Positions 45,388-55,202 of a stretch of DNA of 64,000 nt are shown here, piece after piece. This stretch comes from Streptomyces sp. STR69 (lineage in GTDB: Bacteria; Actinomycetota; Actinomycetes; Streptomycetales; Streptomycetaceae). The first letter of the stretch is position 1; every line of letters begins with the position of its first letter. The stretch covers positions 29,491 through 93,490 of the forward strand of contig NZ_JALJRY010000030.1 of NCBI RefSeq assembly GCF_024519455.1. Direction: 5' to 3'. The notes under the pieces are model-generated. The model made no database searches and was not told the DNA's origin. It worked only from the letters and a program-made list of their open reading frames with translations. Position numbers and translations under genes: made by a program.

Positions 45388-46716
45388 GTGCGCCCCACAG
45401 CCGCCGACAACACCCTCAAGTCCGCCCGGAAGAAGCCGCGTTCGGTACTCGTCGCCCTCTTCGGAGCGCTGGTGCCGTTGCTCGCGGCCCTGACCCTCCT
45501 GGCACCCCCGGCCGCCGCCCGCGCCGAGGCCGTCCCCACCGCGACCCTCACCGAGGTCACCGGCTTCGGCACCAACCCGAGCAACCTGCAGATGTACGTG
45601 TACGTCCCGGCCGCCGTCACCGCCCACCCGGCGGTCGTGGTGGCCGTGCACTACTGCGGGGGATCGGGCCCCGCGATGTACTCCGGCACCGAATACGCCT
45701 CGCTGGCCGACCAGTTGGGGTTCATCGTCGTCTACCCGTCGGTCACCCGCGCCAGCAAGTGCTTCGACGTCTCCTCGTCCCAGGCCCTGCACCGCGACGG
45801 CGGCAGCGACCCGGTCGGCATCAAGTCCATGGTCGACTGGGTGAAGAGCGCCTATTCCGCCGACCCGAGCCGCGTCTTCGCCCTGGGCATCTCCTCCGGC
45901 GCGATGATGACGAACGTCCTGCTCGGCGACTACCCCGACGTCTTCGCGGCCGGCGCCGCCTTCGCCGGCGTACCGTTCGGCTGCTTCGCCACCACCGACG
46001 GCTCCGAGTGGAACACCGCCTGCGCCAACGGCACCGTCACCCACACCCCGCAGGAATGGGGCGACTTGGTGCGCGGCGCCGACCCCGGCTACACCGGCGC
46101 CCGCCCCCGGATGCAGCTGTGGCACGGCACCGCCGACGACACCCTGCGCTACCCCAACTTCGGCGAGGAGATCAAACAGTGGACGAACGTGCTGGGCGTC
46201 GGCCAGACCCCGGCCGCCACCGACTCCCCGGCCACGGGCTGGACCCGCACCCGCTACGGCGCCACCGGTGACCGGGCCCCCGTCGAGGCGATCAGCCTCC
46301 AGGGCGTCACCCACAACCTCTATACCTACGGCATGGGCGCCCGCGTCCTCACCTTCTTCGGCCTCTCCGGCGGCGGCACCACGCCCCCGCCCTCGACCGG
46401 CCCCTGCAAGGTGACGGTCACGACCAGCGCCTGGAACACCGGCCTCACCGCCTCCGTGACGATCACCAACACCGGTACGAGCACGGTGAATGGCTGGCAG
46501 CTCGGTTTCACCCTGCCCACCGGCCAGACCATCACCAACGGCTGGGGCGCCACCTACGCCCCGGCCTCCGGCACGGTGACGGCCACCAACGCGTCGTACG
46601 ACGGCACGATCGCCCCGAACGCGAGCGTGACCATCGGCTACCAGGCGAACCACACCGGCAACAGCGCGGCACCCACCGCGTACATGCTCAACGGGACAGC
46701 CTGCACGGTCGGTTGA
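45388..46716 (+). CDS. Secreted CE1-like polysaccharide esterase with CBM2
   Basis: 442 residues: signal peptide (to about residue 44, PPAAARAEA), alpha/beta-hydrolase esterase of the PHB-depolymerase/feruloyl-acetylxylan type (about 50-325; nucleophile Ser169 in GISSGAMM, HYCGGSGP oxyanion region), linker GGGTTPPPSTG, and a C-terminal cellulose-binding CBM2 (about 340-442; NGWQLGFTLPTGQTI, NGWGATYAP). It likely removes acetyl or feruloyl groups from plant cell-wall xylan. GTG 45388 has GGAAGGG upstream. Confidence 0.9.
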   Translation: MRPTAADNTLKSARKKPRSVLVALFGALVPLLAALTLLAPPAAARAEAVPTATLTEVTGFGTNPSNLQMYVYVPAAVTAHPAVVVAVHYCGGSGPAMYSGTEYASLADQLGFIVVYPSVTRASKCFDVSSSQALHRDGGSDPVGIKSMVDWVKSAYSADPSRVFALGISSGAMMTNVLLGDYPDVFAAGAAFAGVPFGCFATTDGSEWNTACANGTVTHTPQEWGDLVRGADPGYTGARPRMQLWHGTADDTLRYPNFGEEIKQWTNVLGVGQTPAATDSPATGWTRTRYGATGDRAPVEAISLQGVTHNLYTYGMGARVLTFFGLSGGGTTPPPSTGPCKVTVTTSAWNTGLTASVTITNTGTSTVNGWQLGFTLPTGQTITNGWGATYAPASGTVTATNASYDGTIAPNASVTIGYQANHTGNSAAPTAYMLNGTACTVG

Positions 46717-46769
46717 CCCACACTCCGGCGCCCTTCGCTCTCAACTCCTTCCCGGGGAAGGTGGATTCC

Positions 46770-48041
46770 GTGCACGTCACGAGACGGACCGTGATCGGCG
46801 CCACGGCCTCGGCGCTGTCAGTCCCCAACTCGGTGCGTGTCGAGGGCAGTTCGACACGCACCGGCTCGCACTGGGTGAACACCTGGACGGCGATGCCCCA
46901 GCTCACCGAGCCCGGCAACCTGCCGCCCGCACCCTTCACCGGGACCAGGTCGGTCCTGGTCGACACCACGCTCCGACAGACGCTCCGCGTCACCACCGGA
47001 GGCCGGACGCTGCGCCTGCGCTTCTCCAACGCCTACGGCGACACCCCACTGCCACTCACCGCCGTGGTGGTGGCGCTCCCGCAGGACGGCAGGGCGGGCG
47101 CGAGCGCGATCGTGCCCGGCAGCGGCAGGCCGGTCACGTTCGCCGGACGCGGGTCGGCGACCGTCCCGGTGGGTGCCCAACTGGTCTCGGATCCAATGGA
47201 CTTGGACCTGTCCGCCGCGTCCGTCCTGACGGTGACGACCTACCTGGCGACGGGCCAGCCCTCGCTCGCGCTCACCTCGCACCCGGGCTCGCGCACGACG
47301 TCGTACCTCCAGCTCGGAGACCGCGCACAGGACGAGGACCTGCCCGGTGCGACCCCGGTCGACCACTGGTATCTGCTGAGCGACGTCGAGGTGTTGGCCC
47401 CGCGCACCACCACGGCCGTGGCGATCCTGGGCGACTCGCTCACCGACGGCCGAGGCTCCACGACCAACGCCAACAACCGCTGGCCCGACCAGCTCCACGA
47501 CCGCCTCCGCGCCCACCCCGCCACCGCCGACGTAGCGATCCTGAACCAGGCGGCGGGCGGAAACCGGGTCCTCCATGACGGCCTCGGCCCCAACGTCCTC
47601 GCCCGCCTGGACCGCGACGTCCTCTCCCGCAGCGGAGTCACTCGCCTCGTCGTCTTCGAGGGCGTCAACGACATCGGCACCGCGGACGCGACCCCCGCCG
47701 CCCAACACCAGCTCACCGAAGACCTGTTGGCCGCCTATGACCAGATCGTCGTCCGCGCCCACGCGCAGGGCATCCGCGTCTACGGCGGGACCCTGCTCCC
47801 CTTCGGCGGCAACACCTACGACGACCCGGCGGGCGAGCGCGAGCTCACCCGCCGGGCGGTCAACGCCTGGATCCGGACGAGCGGCCACTTCGACGCGGTC
47901 ATCGACTTCGACCGCGCCGTACGCGATCCGGCCGACCCCCGCCGTCTGGTGGAGTCCCTCCAGGTGGGCGACCGGCTGCATCTCAATCCGGCGGGGTACG
48001 GCGTGCTGGCCGCGACGGTCCCCGCCCGATTGCTGCGTTAG
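46770..48041 (+). CDS. Secreted SGNH/GDSL hydrolase
   Basis: 423 residues: Tat-like N-terminus (TRRTVIGATASALS), a beta-rich N-terminal domain (about 30-205), then an SGNH domain with nucleophile Ser223 in GDSLTDGRG, oxyanion Gly in QAAGGNR, Asn in EGVNDIG, and the terminal DRLHLNPAGY Asp/His pair. This two-domain form is typical of secreted Streptomyces esterases. GTG 46770 has GGGGAAGG upstream. It follows the CBM2 esterase by 53 bases. Confidence 0.88.
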   Translation: MHVTRRTVIGATASALSVPNSVRVEGSSTRTGSHWVNTWTAMPQLTEPGNLPPAPFTGTRSVLVDTTLRQTLRVTTGGRTLRLRFSNAYGDTPLPLTAVVVALPQDGRAGASAIVPGSGRPVTFAGRGSATVPVGAQLVSDPMDLDLSAASVLTVTTYLATGQPSLALTSHPGSRTTSYLQLGDRAQDEDLPGATPVDHWYLLSDVEVLAPRTTTAVAILGDSLTDGRGSTTNANNRWPDQLHDRLRAHPATADVAILNQAAGGNRVLHDGLGPNVLARLDRDVLSRSGVTRLVVFEGVNDIGTADATPAAQHQLTEDLLAAYDQIVVRAHAQGIRVYGGTLLPFGGNTYDDPAGERELTRRAVNAWIRTSGHFDAVIDFDRAVRDPADPRRLVESLQVGDRLHLNPAGYGVLAATVPARLLR

Positions 48042-49387
48042 ACGACCGGCTCCTTCGCGGTGGCGGGGGCGGCGGACGAACTGCCCTTCACCGAAAGGTG
48101 GTTGAAGACCAGGTTCAGCACGATCGCCGTCAGGCAGCCCGCGCTGATGCCGCTGTTCATCACCGTCTGGAACCAGTCAGGGAACTGCGTGTACACCGTC
48201 GGCACGCCGACCGGCAGCATGCCCACGGCCACCGAGACGGCGACGACGGTGAGGTTGTGGTTGTCCTTGAAGTCGACCTGGGTCAGGGTGCGGATACCGC
48301 TCGCGGCGACCGTGCCGAACATGACCAGGCCCGCGCCGCCGAGCACCGGTGCCGGTATCGCCGCGACGACCGCGCCCAGCTTGGGCAGCAGACCGAGGAC
48401 GACGAGGATGCCGCCGGCGACGGCGACGACCCAGCGGCTGCGGACCCGGGTCATGCCGACGAGGCCGACGTTCTGGGCGTACGCCGTGTACGGGAAGGTG
48501 TTGAAGACGCCGCCGAGGACGGTGGAGAGGCCGTCGGCGCGCAGGCCGTCCGCGAGGGAGCGCGGTTCGATCCTGCGGTCGGTCATCTCGCCGACCGCGA
48601 TCAGGTCACCGGTCGTCTCGGTCATCGTCACCAGCGCCACCACCAGCATCGACACGATCGCCGAGGCATGGAAGGTGGGCGTACCGAAGTGGAACGGCGT
48701 GCTGATGCCGACCCAGTCGGCGTCCCCGACCCCGCTGAAGTCCGTGAACCCGAACACCACCGCGGCCACCAGCCCCACGGCCATACCGATCAGCACCGCG
48801 ATCCGGCTCAGGAACGCGGGCGCGAACCGCTGAACACCCAGGACGACCACGAGCACGAAGGCCGCGAGCGCCAGGTTCTTCGGTTCACCGAAGTCCTTCG
48901 AACCCTGGCCGCCCGCCGCCCAGTTGCCCGCCGCGGGCAGCAGCGACAGACCGATGATCAGGATCACCGTGCCGGTCACGAGCGGCGGGAAGAAGCGCAG
49001 CAGCTTGCCGAACACCGGTGCCAGGAGCGCGATGGCGAGCCCCGCGATGATCACGGAACCGTAGATCGCGGGCAGTCCGCCGCCCGTCGTACCGATCAGC
49101 ACCATCGGCGACACGGCGGCGAACGTACAGCCCTGCATGATCGGCAGCCGCACCCCGAACCGCCAGAAGCCGATGCACTGGATGAGCGTCGCGATACCGC
49201 ACACCAGCAGGTCGGCGGTGATCAGATACGCCAGATCGGCGGCCGACAGCTTCATCGCCCCGCCGACGATCAGCGGAACCGCCACCGCGCCCGCGTACAT
49301 CGCGAGGACATGCTGCAGCCCGAAGGCGGCCAACTGCCGTACGGGTGGGACCTCGTCGACGGGATGCACGGGTGTGGTCGCTGCCAT
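48038..49387 (-). CDS. NAT/NCS2 nucleobase (xanthine/uric acid) permease
   Basis: 449 residues with about 14 membrane segments. NAT-family markers are AFGLQHVLAMYAGAVAVPL, LPIMQGCTFAAVSPM and the signature TETTGDLIAVGEMTDR. Family members of this length import xanthine, uric acid or uracil with a cation. ATG 49387 has AGGAG upstream. Its stop overlaps the stop of the convergent SGNH hydrolase gene (TTAG). Confidence 0.9.
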   Translation of the reverse strand: MAATTPVHPVDEVPPVRQLAAFGLQHVLAMYAGAVAVPLIVGGAMKLSAADLAYLITADLLVCGIATLIQCIGFWRFGVRLPIMQGCTFAAVSPMVLIGTTGGGLPAIYGSVIIAGLAIALLAPVFGKLLRFFPPLVTGTVILIIGLSLLPAAGNWAAGGQGSKDFGEPKNLALAAFVLVVVLGVQRFAPAFLSRIAVLIGMAVGLVAAVVFGFTDFSGVGDADWVGISTPFHFGTPTFHASAIVSMLVVALVTMTETTGDLIAVGEMTDRRIEPRSLADGLRADGLSTVLGGVFNTFPYTAYAQNVGLVGMTRVRSRWVVAVAGGILVVLGLLPKLGAVVAAIPAPVLGGAGLVMFGTVAASGIRTLTQVDFKDNHNLTVVAVSVAVGMLPVGVPTVYTQFPDWFQTVMNSGISAGCLTAIVLNLVFNHLSVKGSSSAAPATAKEPVV

Positions 49388-49517
49388 GGGCACTCCTGAG
49401 CGGCGGAGAGGGAGGGAGGCGGGGAGGGGGAGAAACATGTGGACAGCACGAGACCGTAAGCGCCTTGAACAGTTTGTTGATTTCTGAGTTGTTGCCGCCG
49501 TGTGTCATGCCCATCCG

Positions 49518-50879
49518 CTAGGCGCGCGACGCGCGCACCGCCTCCCGAAGAGCCTCCCAGCCAGGCAGTTTGACCACGCCGCCACGCCCGAGCGAGGCCC
49601 CCAGCTCCGCCTCGGCCCGCTCGATGGCCTCCCAGCCGGCCCACTCGACCGGCTTGACCCCCTCGGCACGCAGCGCGAGGAGGGGGTCCTCCGAGGCTTC
49701 GTGCCGTACGAGCATGGGGGCGTCCTCCAGCAGGGACGTCACCGTCTCCTTGGCGTCCGGGCGGTTGGTGCCGATGACACCGGTCGGGCCCCGCTTGATC
49801 CAGCCGGCCACGTACTCGCCGGGCGCGGGCATCCCCTCACGCAGGACGCGGCCGGCCCGGTGCGGCACGACGCCGAGCTCGGCGTCGAACGGCAGCCCGT
49901 CCAGCGGCACCCCGCGATAGCCCACCGAACGCAGCACCAACTGCGCCTCGATGTCCTCCAGTTGACCCGTGCCGCGCACCCCGCCGTGCCCGTCCGGCGC
50001 GGTCCGTTCGAAGCGCACCGCGCCCACCCGCCCCGCGTCGGCGAGGAGTTCGACGGGACGGAGGAAGAAGCGGAGGCGGATACGGCGTGCGGCGCCCGAG
50101 GGAGGCAGGGTCGCCCAGTTGCGCAGCGTCTCCACGTTGCGGCGTTGCGCGGCGGGCAGGGCGGCGGGGTCAAGACAGTCCGGGTCGAGCGCCAACTCGG
50201 CGGGATCCACGGTCACTTCGGTGTCCGGCAGGCCGCCCAGTTCGCGCAGCTCCTTGGTGGTGAAGCGGGCCTGCGAAGGGCCGCGCCGGCCCACCATGTG
50301 GATGTCCGACACCCCGCTCGCGGCCAGCGCGGTGAGCGCCGCCTGCGGTATGTCGGTGCGGCTCAGCTCGGCCGCGCCGCGCGCCAGCATCCGCGTGACG
50401 TCCACCGCGACATTGCCCACGCCGATGACGACGGCCGAGCGCGCGCCGAGCACGAAACCGCCGGCGGCGGAGTCCGGATGGGCGCTGTACCAGGACACGA
50501 ACTCGGTGGCCGACCAGCTGCCCGGCAGCTCCTCGCCGGGAATCCCCAGGTGGCGGTCGGTGGCGGCACCCACGCAGTACACGACCGCGTCGTACAGCTC
50601 CCGCAGCCGCGCGGTGGCCAGTCCGCCGGGCCCCACCGCCACCCCGCCCAGGAACCGCACCCGCTCGTGCTCCAGTACCGTCCGCAGATTGTTCTGCAGC
50701 GACTTGATCTTCTCGTGGTCCGGCGCCACGCCGTAGCGCACCAGACCGTACGGGCACGGGAGCCGGTCCAGGACGTCGACCAGCGCTCCGGGCTCGCGCT
50801 GGACCAGGCTCTGGGCGGTATAGACCCCGCTCGGCCCGGAACCGACCACGGCGACACGCAGCACGGCGGAACTCCTCAC
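49518..50879 (-). CDS. fprA: FprA-type ferredoxin/adrenodoxin-NADP reductase
   Basis: 453 residues with FAD-binding GSGPSGVYTAQSL at the N-terminus and NADP-binding VIGVGNVAVDVTRML near residue 150. CPYGLVRYGVAPDHEKIKSLQ and GWIKRGPTGVIGTNRPDA are diagnostic. It passes electrons from NADPH to ferredoxin, for example for cytochrome P450s. No ferredoxin or P450 gene is in the window. Confidence 0.93.
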   Translation of the reverse strand: MRSSAVLRVAVVGSGPSGVYTAQSLVQREPGALVDVLDRLPCPYGLVRYGVAPDHEKIKSLQNNLRTVLEHERVRFLGGVAVGPGGLATARLRELYDAVVYCVGAATDRHLGIPGEELPGSWSATEFVSWYSAHPDSAAGGFVLGARSAVVIGVGNVAVDVTRMLARGAAELSRTDIPQAALTALAASGVSDIHMVGRRGPSQARFTTKELRELGGLPDTEVTVDPAELALDPDCLDPAALPAAQRRNVETLRNWATLPPSGAARRIRLRFFLRPVELLADAGRVGAVRFERTAPDGHGGVRGTGQLEDIEAQLVLRSVGYRGVPLDGLPFDAELGVVPHRAGRVLREGMPAPGEYVAGWIKRGPTGVIGTNRPDAKETVTSLLEDAPMLVRHEASEDPLLALRAEGVKPVEWAGWEAIERAEAELGASLGRGGVVKLPGWEALREAVRASRA

Positions 50880-51037
50880 CCGTCAGGCACGCAGGAGATC
50901 GCTGACTCGCCAGACCGCTGGCAACTCCAGGGTCCCACCACCGGGGCTCCGCTGACAGGGTGCCGTGCGTACCCGTACGAGACGGGGGCGCGCGTGTCCG
51001 TTCGTATGGAATGTGATCATGCGGTTACGTTGCGTGT

Positions 51038-51568
51038 GTGCTAGAAGCATCCTTTGTTAATCTTTCCGATCGCTGCCCGGAGGACGGCGCGGTGTCCGTG
51101 TGGCCCGCGTGGGAAGTGCAGGAGCACGCCGGAGCCACCTCGTGGTTCCACGTCCGGCTGGCCTTCACTGACGGCGCCCGGGTCGACGCACTCGCCGTGG
51201 TCTCCGACCGGGGCGTCTCCGTCGAGGACGTACGGGCCCAACCGGCTCTGTCCCTCGACGACTTGACGGTGCTCGCCGACTGGATCGAGGGACCGCTCTT
51301 CGAAGCGTGCGGCCTCGAACCGGGGCACGTGTACGAGGGGGAGGAGGGAGCGGAGCCGGGTGGAGCGCGCCGGGCCCGGCCGCCCTGGCCGCGCGGCATC
51401 GAGGGGCGGTGGCTGGTCGCCCAGGAGTACCGCGCCGCACAGGAGGAGGGTGTCGATCCCGTCCTCGCGGTGATGTGCGCGACCGGACACAGCCGACGCC
51501 GCTCGCTCCGACTCATCTCCCAGGCGCGCGACGCGGGCTATCTGACACCTCGTCATGCGAGGCGTTGA
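51038..51568 (+). CDS. Streptomyces hypothetical protein, DUF6214-like
   Basis: 176 residues, soluble, no signal. Sequence WPAWEVQEHAGATSWFHVRLAFTDG and the C-terminal ARR/HARR region look like a Streptomyces-restricted DUF6214-type family; this assignment is by eye. It starts with GTG 51038. Its last 56 bases overlap the TetR gene's tail on the other strand. Confidence 0.7.
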   Translation: MLEASFVNLSDRCPEDGAVSVWPAWEVQEHAGATSWFHVRLAFTDGARVDALAVVSDRGVSVEDVRAQPALSLDDLTVLADWIEGPLFEACGLEPGHVYEGEEGAEPGGARRARPPWPRGIEGRWLVAQEYRAAQEEGVDPVLAVMCATGHSRRRSLRLISQARDAGYLTPRHARR

Positions 51569-52301
51569 GCCGGTGAGTTGGAGTCGACGAGTTGGGGCGA
51601 CGGCTGGGCTGGGCGTCGGAAGGCTCCCCGTTGTGCTCTTCCGCGGACCGGTCGTCCGTCGCGAAGAACCGTGAGAGGTCCGTGTCGGCCGCCGAGCGCG
51701 GTGTGCCGGCCTCGGGCGGGATCCCCAACTCCCAGTCGAGCCCGTACCGTTCGAACAACTCGGTGCGCAGCACCGGGATCGGCATCGGTACCCCGGGCAC
51801 CAGCGCCGCGTAGACCGCGCCCATGAGGAGGGCCCGCAGCATCGGGTAGTCGGACGGGTTGTTCCCCGACCTGTACCGCGCGATCGTCTCCCCGAGCAGT
51901 TCGGCCAGGCGTCGCTGCTCCGGGCACTGCACGAAGCCCTCACCCTGGAGCAGCCCCGCCATGTGCTGGCGCATCAGCACGGGCCGGTCGTGCGCGAGGC
52001 CCAGGATCGCGTCGATGGCCCGCGCCATGCGCTCCCGCTCGTCGGTGGTGCGCGGCTCGCGCTCCAGCGCTTCTTCCAGCGTCCGGTGCATCAGCCGGTG
52101 CACGGCGGACTGCACGAGCTGGCGTTTTCCTGGGAAGTAGTACGACACCAGTCCGCGCGCCGAACCGGCCCGGTCCGCGATGTCACCCAAGGTCGTGGCC
52201 TCGAAGCCGCGCTCACCGACCAGCTCGACCGCAGCCTGCAGAAGCCGCTCCCGGGAACGCCGTCGCAACTCTTCATTGACCGAGGCGCTTCGCGGGGACA
52301 T
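51513..52301 (-). CDS. TetR-family transcriptional regulator
   Basis: 262 residues. N-terminal HTH: RLLQAAVELVGERGFEATTLGDIADRAGSARGLVSYYFPGKRQLV. The helical ligand domain follows (about 70-205), then a charged Ser/Pro-rich tail. ATG 52301 has AGGAG eight bases upstream, and an inverted repeat beside a TATAGT -10 suggests autoregulation. Target and ligand unknown. Confidence 0.9.
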   Translation of the reverse strand: MSPRSASVNEELRRRSRERLLQAAVELVGERGFEATTLGDIADRAGSARGLVSYYFPGKRQLVQSAVHRLMHRTLEEALEREPRTTDERERMARAIDAILGLAHDRPVLMRQHMAGLLQGEGFVQCPEQRRLAELLGETIARYRSGNNPSDYPMLRALLMGAVYAALVPGVPMPIPVLRTELFERYGLDWELGIPPEAGTPRSAADTDLSRFFATDDRSAEEHNGEPSDAQPSRRPNSSTPTHRLNASHDEVSDSPRRAPGR

Positions 52302-52321
52302 GCTGTAACTCCTGCGTTGAC

Positions 52322-52341
52322 TGGCTATCAGCCAACTATAC
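52322..52341 (-). promoter_or_regulatory. Candidate autoregulatory operator of the TetR gene
   Basis: TGGCT-ATC-AGCCA (52322-52334), wider arms GTTG/CAAC, directly next to a minus-strand -10-like TATAGT (52336-52341), 20 to 40 bases upstream of the TetR start. Confidence 0.45.
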
Positions 52342-52562
52342 TCAGGGCGTACGGGTCCCCATCGCGGGGGCCCGGCGAATGCTGCCGTCCGTCTGGGGCG
52401 ACGCGGGGGATCGTCTCAGGCGGGCGGCTCCTTTTCACCCCAATGGTTACCTGGGGCGACCTTTGGCCGGGCGTCCGGCGCCGCCTTCTCGCACATCTGT
52501 CGCACGGCACGTGATCCGTCCCTAGAGTGGGCACGGGTGACGAGCCGAGGAGGCGCACGGGC

Positions 52563-52811
52563 ATGGACCAGGACCAGCAGATTTTCGCGCGGATCAACGA
52601 GATGGTCGACGACGAGCGCAAGCTCCGGGAGGCCCTGGCCTCCGGCACGATCGACAGCAGCACGGAGCACCAGCGCCTCGGCCAGTTGGAACGCGAACTC
52701 GACCAGTGCTGGGACCTGTTGAGGCAGCGCCGCGCCAAGGTGGAGTTCGGCGAGAACCCGGACGAGGCGCGGGTGCGCCCGGAGTCCGAGGTGGAGGGGT
52801 ATCAGGGGTGA
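52563..52811 (+). CDS. DUF2630 small coiled-coil protein
   Basis: 82 residues, acidic and helical, with the DUF2630 pattern IFARINEMVDDERKLRE, LGQLERELDQCWDLLRQRRA and a short acidic tail. Common in actinobacteria; function unknown. ATG 52563 has GAGGAGG upstream. Confidence 0.88.
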   Translation: MDQDQQIFARINEMVDDERKLREALASGTIDSSTEHQRLGQLERELDQCWDLLRQRRAKVEFGENPDEARVRPESEVEGYQG

Positions 52812-52869
52812 CTTTGGGGGCGGGCTGCGGGGGCCGACCCTTGGGCTGGGGCCGGAGGTCGGCCTCGGC

Positions 52870-53565
52870 TCAGCCCTGACCGACCAGGTCGAGCACGGGG
52901 CGCAGGGCGTCCGGCCGTTCGGTCACCGGGCGGTGGTCCACGAAGTGCACCCCGCAGCCCAGGGCCGCCGCCCCGCCGTCCGAGCGTCGCTCGTCGCCGA
53001 CCATCAGTACATCCTTCGGGTCGGCCCCGAGCGCCTCGCAGGCGACCGCGAACAGCCGCGGGTCCGGCTTCTGAACGCCGTGTTCGTACGACAGCACGTA
53101 CGTGTCCACGTAGGTGTCGAGGCCGTGCTCGCGGAACACCGGCCGCAGATCCCAGCCGATGTTGCTCACCACGCCCACGCCGATGCCACGCTCGCGCAGT
53201 GTCCGCAGCACGACTTCCGCGTCCGGGTACGGCGTCCAGGCGGCCGGCGTCATGTGCCGGTCGTACAGCGCGTCGTGCAACGCCGGGTCGGGGAGCGGGA
53301 CTTGGCGGGAGACGCCGGTGTACGCGGCCCGGTGCAGTTCCGCGCTCTGGTCCCGGATCGCCCACATCTCGGCGAACTCCGCGGGCAGCCGCTCCGGCTG
53401 CGCCCCACCCGGCATCGCCCCCGCCGACTCCAGCGCCCGCGCCGCCTCGGCCAACTCCGGCTCGGGCAGCGCGATCCCGGTCTCCCGCAGTACGGCACGC
53501 AGCCAGGACTCGGTGGACTCGATACGGAAGAGGGTTCCGGAGAAGTCGAAGAGGACGGCACTCAT
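52870..53565 (-). CDS. HAD hydrolase with altered nucleophile motif
   Basis: 231 residues with helical cap. Motif I is FDFSGTL: the nucleophile Asp is kept but the +2 Asp of phosphatases is Ser, as in non-phosphatase HADs. Motif II VVSNIGWD, motif III Lys in GVQKPDPR and motif IV VGDERRSD are present. The lost acid/base suggests dehalogenase-like or phosphonatase-like chemistry, or inactivity as a phosphatase. It precedes the PAP2 gene on the same strand by 21 bases. Confidence 0.85.
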   Translation of the reverse strand: MSAVLFDFSGTLFRIESTESWLRAVLRETGIALPEPELAEAARALESAGAMPGGAQPERLPAEFAEMWAIRDQSAELHRAAYTGVSRQVPLPDPALHDALYDRHMTPAAWTPYPDAEVVLRTLRERGIGVGVVSNIGWDLRPVFREHGLDTYVDTYVLSYEHGVQKPDPRLFAVACEALGADPKDVLMVGDERRSDGGAAALGCGVHFVDHRPVTERPDALRPVLDLVGQG

Positions 53566-53586
53566 GCGGTGATCTTACTCAGCCGT

Positions 53587-54237
53587 TCACACCCACCGCC
53601 GTTCGTACCCTCCGACAGCCACTGCCACCACGAACGCCCCCAGAACCCAGCCGCCCAACACGTCCGACGGCCAGTGCACACCCAGCCACACACGGGTCAG
53701 TCCCACACCCGCCACGGAGATCACGGCCAGAGTCACGGCCGTACGCCACACGGCACGTCCGGCGTCGTAGCGGTGGAGCAGCCACAGGAGGAGGCCGCAG
53801 ACCACGGTGGCGGTCATGGCGTGGCCCGAAGGGAAGGCCGCGTAGTGGGCGGAGTCGACGGGGTCGGGCCACACCGGGCGGGGGCGGTCGACCAGTGCCT
53901 TCAGGGTCTGCTGCAGCAGTGTGCCAAGCGCACATGTAGCCGCCAGCCATAGTGCCGTCCACCATGCGGAACGCCGCCACACCAGCCACACCATGGTGGC
54001 CGCACATACAAGGCGCAGGGTGAGAGGGTCCCAGACCCAGTCCGTCAGGATGCGGCACACCTGCGTCACCCTGTGGTCCTCGACCGCCCAACGGTGCGTC
54101 GTTACGGCGATCCGGCTGTCGAGGTCGATCAGCGGACGCCACTCCACCGCGACCAGGGTGAGAAGCAGCGTGGAGCACAGGGCCAGGGCCAGGGCGACGG
54201 TGGTGTGCCGGTGGGTCGGGCGGGACGGACAGTGCAT
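53587..54237 (-). CDS. PAP2-family membrane phosphatase
   Basis: 216 residues with about five to six membrane segments and all three PAP2 motifs: KALVDRPRP, FPSGHAM and TRVWLGVHWPSDVLGG. It dephosphorylates lipid phosphates (undecaprenyl-pyrophosphate or phosphatidate type). ATG 54237 has GAGGA upstream. Confidence 0.9.
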   Translation of the reverse strand: MHCPSRPTHRHTTVALALALCSTLLLTLVAVEWRPLIDLDSRIAVTTHRWAVEDHRVTQVCRILTDWVWDPLTLRLVCAATMVWLVWRRSAWWTALWLAATCALGTLLQQTLKALVDRPRPVWPDPVDSAHYAAFPSGHAMTATVVCGLLLWLLHRYDAGRAVWRTAVTLAVISVAGVGLTRVWLGVHWPSDVLGGWVLGAFVVAVAVGGYERRWV

Positions 54238-54266
54238 ACAACGATCCTCGCCGATCCATGCCGATC

Positions 54267-55202
54267 TCAGCCGAGCGCCCGCAGCCCCGGTACGAAGGCC
54301 ACCAGCACCGGAATCACCGGCACCAGCGCCGCCGTGGCGGTCAGTCCCAGGCGGCGCGTCGGCGTGAGCCGGTCCTGAGGTGTGAGCAACCGGTGCACCC
54401 GCTGCGGGACATGGGCATGCGGGGTCGGGCACGGCCCGAACACCCCACGGTCCTCGTTGAGTTCGACGAGTGCGAGCGCGGTCGTGAGGCGGCCGAAGCG
54501 GCGGGAGGCCATGTCGTCTGCGGCGAGTTCGACCAGGCGGTGCATCTCGTCCCGGAACGCGGCGAACACCGGAACCTGCGGGAACCCCGTCGCCAACGCG
54601 GCCGAACAGTGCAGCAACCAGTCGTGCCGGGCCTGTGCGTGCCCCTGCTCGTGGGCGAGCAGGGAGTCCAGCTGCCGTCCCTTGAGTCGGCGCAACGCGG
54701 CTGTGGTGATGACCAGTTGAGGCGCGGGGCCGGACATCCACCACGCGTCCGGCCGCTCGCCCTCCAGTACGACCAGGGGCTCGGCGCCCGGCTCCTCGCC
54801 GGGCAACAGCGGTGCGCGGACGAGGAGTTCGGCCCTCCGCCGCCGACGGCGCGACCGGGCCCGTACGACCTCACGGACCAGCATCGCCACCGTCCACGCC
54901 CCGCCGCACGCGAGGGCCACCGCGGTCGCCGCGGCCCAAGGCCCGGTGGTCACAAGGGGATAGGCGTCCAGAACGGCGTGCGGGGCGTTGGCGAAGACGT
55001 GGCCGCGCACCGCCTGCCACGCGGCGGCGGCGCTCAACGTCATCGACAGGGCGCAGCACAGGAGGACGGCCGCCACGACGCACTGCCACACCCACAGCGC
55101 GAGCACCGGCTCGTGGTCCGGCCAGTCGGCCCGGGCGAGCAGCCGTGGGGCGACGACGGCGGCCAAGGCGCCGAGCAGCAACAGTGCCGCGGGGACCATC
55201 AT
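54267..55202 (-). CDS. M56-family membrane metallopeptidase
   Basis: 311 residues: about three N-terminal membrane helices, zinc motif LLAHEQGHA (His184, His188), and a C-terminal helix. BlaR1/M56 proteins often activate a BlaI repressor by proteolysis, but no BlaI-type gene is adjacent. It lies 107 bases after the DUF5134 gene on the same strand. Confidence 0.88.
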   Translation of the reverse strand: MMVPAALLLLGALAAVVAPRLLARADWPDHEPVLALWVWQCVVAAVLLCCALSMTLSAAAAWQAVRGHVFANAPHAVLDAYPLVTTGPWAAATAVALACGGAWTVAMLVREVVRARSRRRRRRAELLVRAPLLPGEEPGAEPLVVLEGERPDAWWMSGPAPQLVITTAALRRLKGRQLDSLLAHEQGHAQARHDWLLHCSAALATGFPQVPVFAAFRDEMHRLVELAADDMASRRFGRLTTALALVELNEDRGVFGPCPTPHAHVPQRVHRLLTPQDRLTPTRRLGLTATAALVPVIPVLVAFVPGLRALG

